Assembly (NCBI RefSeq): GCF_001411555.2
Contig: NC_049901.1
Span: 11,790,681-11,854,680 of the forward strand
From: Juglans regia
Lineage: Eukaryota; Streptophyta; Magnoliopsida; Fagales; Juglandaceae
Length of the DNA stretch: 64,000 bases
Reading direction: 5' to 3'
The notes beneath the pieces are model-generated. The model saw only the letters and a program-made list of their open reading frames with translations, was not told the DNA's origin and did not search any database. A program made the translations under genes and the position numbers. Below, piece after piece: positions 35,306-44,625 of the stretch; position 1 is the stretch's first letter; each line of letters starts with the position of its first letter.

Positions 35306-35313
35306 CTTACTAC

Positions 35314-35940
35314 CATATTACTACTCATTTACTATCCAAGTGTATTTTAAGATTTTTTATTTTCTTATAATTTTTTTAAGTATTTTTTTAACATCCTTAA
35401 TCATTAAGAAAAAATTAAAAAAATATAGAACTTTACTAATACTCACTATCTTAATCATTAAGTAAAATTAAAAAAAAAATCAAATAAAAAAATATTAATA
35501 AATGGGTAGTAATAGAGTGGTAACCCTATCATTATTCTAAACGTAACAGGGTTTCACAATCATTCAAGGCAGTAATACACATATGATATAGCTAGGAGAA
35601 CGAAGCGTACTAGAACTGAAAGGAAACACACTTATTCCACGATTAAAATTTCAGGGTGGTTGGTAACGGCTATAAACACCGCGGTGCGTAGATTTATTTG
35701 TAGAATAATAATAGGGTTACTATCCTATTACTACCTATTTTCTACTTTTTTTTTTATTTGATTTTTTTTTAAATTTTTATATGATAGGGTTACGTTTATG
35801 TGTTTGAATTGATGTATTACTTTCGATCGTTCGGAGAAGTTCCTGTTATTTCCACGACGACTTTGAAGTTGGTATATGCCTATAACTACAAATATATCTT
35901 ACAAATTAATATACTCGAAAAAAGATCTACTGAAGTTATT
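35314..35940. other. AT-rich DNA with MITE ends
   Basis: The segment to about 35540 ends in 'gtagtaatagagtggtaacc', an inverted match to 'gggtagtgataggcttacca' left of the hAT element. The hAT element therefore appears to have landed inside a smaller foldback element. A related foldback piece follows at about 35700-35800. No gene is seen. Confidence 0.5.
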
Positions 35941-36265
35941 TGAAAACTGAAAATTGGGTGCCGACAAATACGATAGTGCAGTTATAATTAAGGATATTAC
36001 TTGCGGTAAAGCAAGGCTTCAATACCAACTTACATAACAAAAAAGTTCTAGAAAAAGCCTCAATCAGAACATATCTACATGAATCATGTGTTCAAAATAG
36101 GGTAGAGGAACACCTGTATATTGTAATACCCAACAAAAATGAGAAAAAAAAAGGCTAATGCGCGCAAAGTATACGTGTGACCCATGAAATTCACGAGAAG
36201 AGGGCATAGGACTAGCTCCAACTAGTCAAGCGACTCAAGCCTAATCTCTCAGGTACATTATAAGT
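35941..36265 (-). pseudogene. Broken copy of the PEN2 3' end
   Basis: It matches 41075-41388, the PEN2 3' untranslated region and the last codons of exon 2. The tail ERLGL...W-S-stop is recognisable, with a 9-bp insertion and changed bases. Upstream of about 36262 it joins directly to RALF 3'-flank sequence, so the rest of the exon and the gene are missing. A partial duplicate created with the RALF block. Confidence 0.8.
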
Positions 36266-36779
36266 ACTCACTCTCCTTCCCTCCCTTCATTACTATTTTC
36301 TTTTCAGTATGATCATTCCTAACAAATAAGACCAAGACCAAGTCACGGAAAATTAGTTCCGTTTGGATAATGAGAAGAAGAAGGAGGAAAAAAAAAAAAA
36401 AAACTTCTCATAAATTTTTTTTCAAATATTTAATATTTTTTAATTTTAAATCTTTTATTTTTTTTATCTAATCATTACCTAATTTTTATGATTTTCCAAA
36501 CAAAACGTATGTAAAAATCAATATAACTTTTTTAAATTTTAAAACAAAATTATATTTAAATAAATTTTTAATTTTATAATATTTTAATTCAATTTTTTCT
36601 CTTTTTAAAAAAAAAAACTCAATAAAATATTTTAAATCAAACTGTTTATTATTATTTATAAAATTTTTTAGATATTCCAAGTCTACAAATCAAATTGTTG
36701 GCAATGTACCTTAAAAGAAAGTTTCGTTCCAATTTGTAAATAAATTGGTTTGGACACTGTTTCTAAATAAAATTCATAA
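36266..36779 (+). repeat. RALF 3'-flank copy with AT-rich insert
   Basis: It begins in the middle of the 3' flank ('tactcactctccttccctcc') and passes into the AT-rich MITE-like stretch and 'aaagaaagtttcgttccaat', as in ghost copy A. No gene is present. Confidence 0.65.
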
Positions 36780-37265
36780 ATATTTTTTTTAATCATTTGA
36801 CGTGATAATAGGTTAAAGAATTAAGAATATAACTTTTTCTTTTGGCAGAAATAAAGGGGTCAAGCCGGACCCATTTATCAGAAGTAAACGTGGTTAAGGT
36901 CTCACTTTAATTAGAAGAGAAATTATAAAACAACGTGGATAAGGTCTCTAGCTAATTAGAAAGTGAACGTGGGTAAGGTCTCTAGCACCAATAATTTACT
37001 TCTGACAAATGGGTCCGGCTTTTTTACTCTACTTATCATCTCAATTTTTATCATCTTCTAATCATCTTATGATATGTCATTAAATAATTAAAAATTATTT
37101 ATTATATTTTACTTCTAAATTTATCATCTAATATCACATTATAAACTGATAAAAAGATGATAAAAATTAAAATAATGAATAGATTGTTTTCTTTTATTTA
37201 TGCCTAAAGAAAAGTTACATTCTTAATTTTTCGTTAAATAATTAAAAAATAATAATATTAGATAT
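36780..37265. repeat. Second inverted repeat of RALF upstream sequence
   Basis: The arms 'aagccggacccatttatcag' (about 36862) and 'ttctgacaaatgggtccggc' (about 37000) are inverted, with three short repeats of 'gtgg(g/a)taaggtctc' between them. The outer right arm is interrupted by a small foldback MITE (about 37028-37190; 'tttttatcatctt' against 'aagatgataaaaa'). Confidence 0.65.
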
Positions 37266-37379
37266 AGTTATGAAATATATAAATATTATATAATTCTTTT
37301 AAAAAAAGATAGAACTTATTATTAAAAATTAATTTTTATATGAATTATATATATATATATATTAACGCTTAAACACTAC

Positions 37380-38069
37380 ACTGTAGTTATCATTTCTAAG
37401 TGAATTCTGAGCGCACAATGTGACAACTACTTTTTTTGCCGACAATTTGGCATTGGCTTCCTCCTCCGAAAAGGCCCTGCCATAAACTATTAAGCTTCTG
37501 TTTTTTTGTTTTTTTGTTTTTTGACAGGAAGCTTCTGTTATTATTCAACCAAAAACAAGATTTTAAGATTGTCGGGTGTGATTAGCCATCGCAGAGGAAA
37601 GAATCAAGTTACTAATATGCTTTAGCGACGCATCTCGTAATTCTTGATCTGCTCATCATCCACTTTCTTCTCTATTCAATTACTTTATATATACTCTTCA
37701 TGTCCACCGTGTGTACTGTGAGTGAGTGGAGAAAGCTTCATAGTTCAGCTACCAAAATTCTCTTTTTTTTTTTTTAAACATAATTCAAATACAAATATTT
37801 TCAAACTAATCATTATAATTTTCTCAAATTTTTAAATAAAAAATAATTCAATTTTTTCAAATTTCAAAACAAAAATTATATTATAAAATTATATTCTAAC
37901 AATATTTTAATTTTATAATATTTTGTATTCAATTTTTTCTCTTTCTTTTCCCAAATCTCAAAAAATACTCAACTCAAACTATCTCATTACTATTAACAAA
38001 CTATCTTATTACTATTCACAAAATTATCATCTCATTTCACTTCTCAAACATATCCTAAGGAATACTGAA
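37380..38069 (+). promoter_or_regulatory. Promoter and leader of decayed RALF-D, MITE-interrupted
   Basis: The module boxes 'gccgacaatttggcattggc' and 'gcgacgcatctcgtaattct' and a TATA box ('tttatatatact', about 37684) are present. The leader is then split by an AT-rich MITE-like insert (about 37755-38055) just before 'cctaaggaatactgaaatgg', which in RALF-B follows the leader directly. Confidence 0.6.
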
Positions 38070-38460
38070 ATGGAGTTGTGTAATCCTAAGAGAGGGAGAA
38101 CAGCTACTCTTTCATTAGTAGCAATGTTGCTGGTGATGATCATGATTCTCCTTAACGCATATTGTTGTAGTGATGTTGTCGTTGCTAAGAGCAACGCCAG
38201 TTTTCGACCCAGCGGCAGCCGCCTCGATGAATGCCTGATCGAGGAGGACTTAGAGTTGGAGTTGGGGTTCCTAATCAACCCCTATGTAAGCTAGATGCTT
38301 GCTGGTCATGGACCAAAGTCTCAACCCAACTCCTCCAACCGTAATAACGGAGCCTTTACTGAGCCTTCTGGTAAATCTGGGAGTCCTAGATATTCTGAAT
38401 GCATCTGTAAACTTAAACCAATCACACATCAATGTATACACAGACATATTCATGACCGTT
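38070..38460 (+). pseudogene. RALF-like gene D, nonsense and Cys loss
   Basis: The first 75 codons are open and match RALF-A and B (signal segment; ECLIEEDLELELGFLINPYVS). A TAG stop then replaces the Arg codon of the SRIL site at 38292-38294. RCSD has become RPSG and the first mature-domain Cys is replaced (EPSGK), so two Cys are lost. The normal stop is also gone. With the MITE in its leader this copy cannot make a normal peptide; at most it yields a truncated secreted pro-region. Confidence 0.88.
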
Positions 38461-38589
38461 GCCCTTGGAATTTGAATCGTGGAATGAGCTTGTTTAGAAT
38501 CTATCTCATCCCAAAATTTTCATCTCATCTCATTTCACCTTCTTTCCAAACATAATTTAAATAAGAGATGCAATGCTAGGGTCGGCCCG

Positions 38590-38712
38590 TTTGAAGACCC
38601 ACTTAGATGGGTCCAATTCTTCAAAATAAATTTAACTGAAATGTTGAATAGGTGTGTTTCAAACCAGTGACCTTCTTCTGGGAAGGGAGGTGTCCAACCA
38701 CTTGACCAGGCT
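38590..38712 (-). mobile_element. tRNA-derived SINE-like sequence
   Basis: Read on the minus strand it has an A-box-like TGGTCAAGTGG and, about 40 bp on, a B-box-like GGTTTGAAAC, the internal polymerase III promoter layout of SINEs. There is no clear tail or target duplication. Confidence 0.5.
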
Positions 38713-40041
38713 GTTGGAAATATTTTCAAAATAATTAATTATATATTATATCTATTAATAATATTTTTGGGTTGATTTTGAAAGTTGTGAATTATTTTGA
38801 AAAGAGAGAAGTTATGGAAAGTTTATGACGGTTATAGTGTTTTGTGTTTGTTTGCATACCATAAGCCTTTAATTGGCTTAGTGATATAAGCTTCCCATTT
38901 AATCCATGGGACTGGTTTTGAATCACACTTCTTCCAAATGAAGTAGTTTTGTTGATTTATGAAGAGGCTTCTCCAAGAGGCATGCGGCCAGCACCGAGGC
39001 ATGCATGCGTGAGGCTGCTCCATGAAGTTGTGCAACGCATGGGCAAGTAAGGTTGTGGGGCATGGGCAATGCAATGCTTGGGAAAATGAGAAAATAAAAT
39101 TTTCAAAGCACACACCCCATGGTTCGAACTGGTGCCAACTAGTTGGAGAAGTAACAAGGCAACCATGACTAAGTCCAATTGTTGTGTCATATGGCAACAG
39201 GCACAATATATGTACCAATTCTGAACAGTTTTCAGCAAAACGAAAAATCATAACTTTTCGTTCACAACATTTGGTCATCTATAAATAGACACATTGGCCT
39301 GCCATTTGAGCATCCCAGAATTCAATTTCGAATTCTCTCTCTTCCAAAATTTTCACTTCTTCAAAACTTGTTAGAACTTGTTAAAATCTGTTTGTTCTCG
39401 AGAGAACAGATTTCTGATTTCTTGGTTGAATAGAAAAATCTGAGGGTATTCGGGATCTAATTTCGTGTGTACATAACGCAGTTAGATAAACAGACTTGTT
39501 CTGGACTTCATGTATCTTAGAGGCAAATTCGCTTATAACTCGTGTACATACCGTTATTGGTAGAGGCAAATATTGTCTTAAAGAAAGCGACATTATAACG
39601 CGCCTTGAAACAAACTATTATCTCACTATTGTCTCTTTTGCAGCCCCTTTGAACCAACAATGGCATGCCGGCCCTTGGTCTCTAAAAGAAACAACATGAC
39701 TTTTAAACTATAACTATCAGTTGAAAAGTCACAAGTTAAGAGTTGTGATTTTTCACATGGTATCACTTCATTCTCTATAAATAGAAGATGAAACTCACGA
39801 ATTTATTTATTCTATTCTTTTATATTTTCAGTCACTTACACAATTTTGTAGAGAAACTCTAAAAGAAAAATTTCAATATTGCTATCTGCAGTTGGTGACT
39901 TATATCCTGGAGGTGAATTGATTGCAACCCGATAGAAAACTCTTTCGAATGAGGGCAATTATCACCTTAAAGATAGTTTTACATGCCTCTAAATCGCATT
40001 ATTTTTCAAATTATTGTATCCGCACAATTTTCTTCAACATA
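38713..40041. mobile_element. LTR-like sequence, possible solo LTR
   Basis: A 1.3-kb stretch starts TGTTGGAA and ends TTCTTCAACA, so its ends are short inverted repeats of the kind seen in LTRs. It has TATA-like runs ('tctataaatagac' near 39280, 'tctataaatagaag' near 39775) and sits between RALF-D and its separated 3' flank. No internal coding region and no target duplication were found, so the call is tentative. Confidence 0.35.
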
Positions 40042-41331
40042 TTCTTCTCTCAAAAAAAGATCTCCTAAACTTATTGCCCGAACTGGATAGCTCCCCTTGA
40101 TTTATATAGAGGCTGTTGAAGAAGTCGCAATTGACGTAGAGCTTAAAAAAAACACACACACACACAGAAGTAAATAAAAAAAAAAAGGGCCAGCATCATT
40201 TTCATGTGGAGACTGGAGTGATACGTTTTGTACGCATCTTTCCAAGGAGTTTGCATGCATGACGTTCAAAAAGTAGGAGAAATAATTGAATTAAACGATA
40301 CTCATCCCATCTCCAAGTACTTCTAGCAATTTCTATGCTAGCTTTGTTAATGGCATTGATAATGTGTGCGTGCAAAACGATGACCAGTATATAATATATA
40401 GTGAGAATATTCATGAATAGTTGGGTACGCTGCATCCATTCACAAAAGGAGCATGTTAGTGTTAAAGAGTTGTCCAGATGGAGGCGAGGGAAAGTTTTGC
40501 TTAGGGCAACGTTTTATCTTCGGGCCTTGGCCGGAGGAGAAGAGTCAGACAATTTGTTTAATCTTTATTGATTGGACAGCTAGCGGAAGATCAACAAAAC
40601 GTTTGTTAAGGCAATTAACTAGGCAAATTTGGGGACGCTGGGAAAGCAATCTGTGGAGTTGGAAGGTGATCATGCCCTGCCTGCCCCGATGGGTATGACT
40701 CGATTGTCTCTGGTTTGGCTGTTGGATGCAATGAAGAATAAATTTTGATATCGAGTAGAGACATTGAAGTGTGATTGTCTCAGGTCTTGGCTTCAACTAA
40801 AAATCCCAGCTGTAGAATTAAAGGTTATGCATGATAAAAAGTTTCTAATTGAATAAATCTGCAAAACAAAAAACCTTTTATGAGAATTTTTATGGCTCTT
40901 TGTATTACAAGTTCTATGTATTATCTTTCTTTGGGAGCTCAATATCAAGCATTTCAAATACTTTAATCAACATATATCCAATAGCCGAGTAAATATGACC
41001 GAAGTTTATAATTAATATGTTATTTTAAAAGTAATATAACGTGATATATTTATATATATATAAAAAAAAAAATTGAAAACTGAAAATTGGGTGCCGACAA
41101 ATACGATAGTGCAGTTATAAGGCCATTACTTGCGGTAAAGCAAGGCTTCAATATCAACTTACATAACAAAAAGGTTCTAGAAAGCCTCAATCAGAACATA
41201 TCTACATGAATCATGTGTTCAAAATAGAGCAGATCAGGAACACCTGTATATTGTAATACCCAACAAAAAGGTGAAAAAAAGGCTAATGCAAAGTGTGTAA
41301 CCGATGAAATTCACGAGAAGAGGGCATAGGA
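40042..41331. other. RALF 3'-flank remnant and PEN2 downstream DNA
   Basis: 'ggctgttgaagaagtcgcaa' at about 40109 followed by a CA repeat matches the RALF 3' flank at 27095. 40200-41070 holds only short ORFs without motifs. 41075-41331 is the PEN2 3' untranslated region, duplicated at 35941. Confidence 0.6.
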
Positions 41332-43497
41332 CTAGCTCCAACCAGTCAAGCCTAATCTCTCAGCGAGAATGTACATTACAAGTTGATCCCAAACAGGTCG
41401 GAAGAGACGCTCCCCTCCAATTGCAAAAGTAAGGGCCCATGACGAAAGAATAGCTGTGAATACAGCAAACCCAATTTTTGATCTGACAACATCTACAAGA
41501 TGTAATGTTTATTAATACAACCAAAAAGGAAATATAACGTAGAAGTGCCAATAAAAAAAGGAACGAAACATAAAGAGAATAGCATTTTTTGTATAACTTT
41601 TTTTTTATATACATGAGGGTGGGGGGTTCGAACCTGATTCTCTCATTTGGAGACCAGGCCTTAAGTCATCTGGTCTAAAGGACCTTGGCAGTTTTTGTAT
41701 AATTGAGTTGCTTGGAATGTGTTGTGAAAGCCGAAAGGTATATTTCAGTTAGATGGATGCGGGTAATGGACATACGTGTCCCACAGGAAAAAAGAATGCA
41801 TAAACTATATTGAAGTTCAGTAGATGCGCATGCTTAAGAAATGATCCAATAGAAGGGGGACAGAAAAACACTCTGAATCAACCATCTGAGAAACACATAC
41901 TCCAAGGCTAGTCGCCTCAAGCAATGGATACTTAAAACAGTTAAACCACGAAGATAATGGGCACAACATTTAACCATGCACAGCATTTAAAATTCGAGTG
42001 AAAACACATGCTCGCAAAAAAAAGGCTTTTCTGAATTCGGCTTTCCTATGGATTAGCTTATGCTTGCAATAGGATAAAGGACAAGATGCTCTAATGTAGA
42101 ATAAAACAAGCCAGAGCTAAGTAATGAGTTGTGGGGAATTCCATTTCCTTTAATGTTTGATGCAAAACCCTACACATAGAATGATCAGTCCTATCTTTGC
42201 CAAAATGAGCTCAATTACAATTTCTATGTAAGAGGATGGTCACTTGTGCTGTGGTGAAAGGTTTAACAACATGACATCTAATCTAAACCCAACTAAATGA
42301 ATGTGAATGAGCATTGACAGTAAATGGAATCTTTCTATTCATCAAATAATGATAGAAAATCTCTTTTTTGCCAAAGTGCAATAACTTAACCACCTTAATG
42401 GATAAAAGCAATTCATCACTAGTCCAAAACACAAGAAGATAGGTATGGCTGAGACAAGGTATTACTGTCAAAGACTCTTACTGTTGATATATAGTTTCAA
42501 AATCATATTGATGCACTAGAGGGGATTACTATTTAGTTTTCATTTTTTTTTTTTTTTTGTGGGGGTGGGGAGACGCAGATTTAGAGGAACATACGTAATG
42601 ATTATCATCACCTTTCGGGACTCAGTGTTACAATGCAGCTGGCACCTTTGAGGTCCCCAATAAATAAATAATTGTAGGAGTGAAATCTTAATTCTACACC
42701 CTCCTTGGAAGTATTTTCCTGAACTAACAAATTATAGAATTTCAACTTCACGCCATTACTGAAACCAAAAGTTTGATCCACTTCAACTATAGGTCGGTCC
42801 CCAACAAGCACCAAACACATCAAATCCCCGATGGGCAAACCGCATTTCACCAAATAGATCAAACCATACGAGTCATTTCCTTCATCTAAGGTTGGCTCAC
42901 CAAAAGTATAGTTCCTGTGAAATGTGCAATAGATATTCCGTAAGTTTCTTTAAAATCTCTATGCCGACTAAATAATCAATACCAAGCTAAAGACTTTTCA
43001 AAGACACCAACCTGATCCAGTGCCAGCAACCATAACGTCACATAGCCATAGATGTCAACAAGAACTTGAAAATTGAAAATTGAAAACTAACTCCTTCTAA
43101 GAATGAGCCCCAAAGTCTAAATTTTTATTTTAATCCCTTCCTAAATTCATGCTCAGTAATGAAAAATAATTCCAAAAAAAAAGCAACTGAGAAGAGAAAG
43201 AGAGATACAGTGGTGGATGCGGGGAAAGGAGCGAGTGTGGAGGAGAACGGGCCAGAAGGAAAAGCAATTGAGTGCCCAAAGCCAGGGCAGCATCGCGAAT
43301 CCAAACTTATAGAATCTCCTCACATAGCTGACCGAGTCTTCCTCCAACAGGCCCAGCGGACCGTCAATGGTGGGCCAGACAGGAGAAGAGCCCGACATTG
43401 TTGAGCTCCGGTTAGGTATAGGGTTCCGGTTGTTTGGATTGTTGGGGATGGGGTCGGGACCGAGATCGGTGGTTTGGGTCTGTGAGCTAGTCTCCAT
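41332..43497 (-). CDS. PEN2: Gamma-secretase subunit PEN2 (149 aa, two exons)
   Basis: Exon 1 is 43497-43209 and exon 2 is 41492-41332. Donor GTATCT and acceptor TTGTAG join in phase to give RIHH-Y-VVRS. The protein has a short Pro/Asn-rich N-terminus, then the family signature WPTIDGPLGL, RRFYKFGFAMLPWLWALNCF and FWPV, and in exon 2 the second hydrophobic segment (KIGFAVFTAILSSWALTFAI) followed by GGERLFRP. Length fits plant PEN2 (about 146 aa). PEN2 is the smallest subunit of gamma-secretase, an intramembrane protease of endomembranes; it supports presenilin maturation. The 1.7-kb intron holds a SINE-like piece and the repeat copied at 1-992. All landmarks are intact. Confidence 0.9.
41605..41700 (-). 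mobile_element. SINE-like sequence in PEN2 intron
   Basis: The minus strand shows an A-box-like TGACTTAAGG and a perfect B box GGTTCGAACCC, followed by 'ctcatgtatat' and a short A-run. This fits a tRNA-derived SINE; length and target duplication are not resolved. Confidence 0.5.
42217..43171. repeat. Intronic segment duplicated at 1-992
   Basis: Most of the PEN2 intron is this segment. It starts about 45 bp inside the exon 1 end and matches the first kilobase of the window at high identity with small indels. The open stretch at 42862-42608 (minus) is interrupted by stops in the other copy, so it is not a supported gene. Confidence 0.75.
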
Positions 43498-44625
43498 GAC
43501 CACCGAGAATTCCAAAGGTACGGAGGATCGGAGATGTTGGGGGCGCCACAAAATGATCATTTTGTGCGTTCCACGATACACACAAGTCCCGTTCCACACA
43601 CGGTCGCTACGTGGGATTTGGAAATTCACCAAAACACTGAACGGTTTTTAAAAGAAAATACTCTAACTACAAAATGATTATATAAAAATAATTTCATAAA
43701 TTAACATGACTTGATGTGTGATTTATCAGATTATAAAATTATTTTTATTATAAAATAGATCTAATGAATTAAATGAAGTCACATCAATTTGTATGATTAT
43801 TTTTGTGTAATTTCTTTGTAGATGTAACAGTTCTCATTTTTAAGGATTAGTTTGGATTCTGAAATAAAATGAGATGATTTTAAATGAAAGATAAAAGTTT
43901 AAAAAAAAATTATTAGAATATTATTTTTTAATATTATTATTATTTTAGGATTTGAAAAAATTAAATTATTTATTATATATTATGTAGAAATTTGAAAAAA
44001 TTGTAATAATTAGAGGAGAAAAGTTAAGACAAAACACTTTCGGAATCCAAAATAGACATGTAACAAGGCAAATAAAATGACGCCGTTCGGTTTTGGTACA
44101 AATATAACAGAACATGGCACATTCTATTTTTTTTTTTAATCAATTTTTTAGTAGCTGTATAATTTTAACCGCAAAAAATTATATATATATATATATACAT
44201 TTTTTTTTTTTAGAGAGAACACAAGCAGAAGAAGACTAGATAAAAGTAGGACTAGTATGTAAGGATTACGAAATTTTAGATCAGAACAGTAAATGTATAT
44301 ATACAGATATGAGAAAGAATTAGTGTAAGCATCTTCCCTCGATACAACAAATCCAGATACCCAACCCAACCCATTCCCATATAGAAGAGAATGCAGTTCT
44401 CTCATGTAACAAGGAAAAGAAAAAATAAAATAAAACGGGCAGAACAGCACTTGCAAATAGGCCAAGATCATTCCATGTTCACTCCTATTTCTCTCTTTTG
44501 ATGGGAAACTGCACCACTTAACTCTCCCTGATGACTTCATGACATAAGTGCAGCTCTCTTGTGCAATTTAGTCCAGAGTGCAAAACCAGGTTATCATGTT
44601 CAAGATATGTAACTTTTGCCACTTT
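43498..44625. other. PEN2 5' region, MITE and GONST1 3' UTR
   Basis: 43498-43660 is the PEN2 leader/promoter side. 43850-44060 is a MITE with inverted ends 'tagtttggattctga' and 'ttcggaatccaaaatag'. About 44150-44625 is probably the GONST1 3' untranslated region, with a (TA)n run near 44182. No polyadenylation site can be fixed by eye. Confidence 0.5.

Noticed and set aside
40453..40796. Overlapping ORFs on both strands downstream of RALF-D
   Set aside because: No recognisable domain, no splice or promoter support, and neither strand favoured.
41629..41640. B-box GGTTCGAACCC as a tRNA gene
   Set aside because: No cloverleaf could be drawn around it and the A box is poor, so a SINE is the better reading.
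42608..42862. 84-codon minus-strand ORF inside the PEN2 intron
   Set aside because: The duplicate copy at about 540-720 has stop codons in the same frame, and no domain is recognisable.
43159..43651. Plus-strand ORFs at PEN2 exon 1
   Set aside because: They are antisense to the PEN2 coding exon, which explains their open frames.
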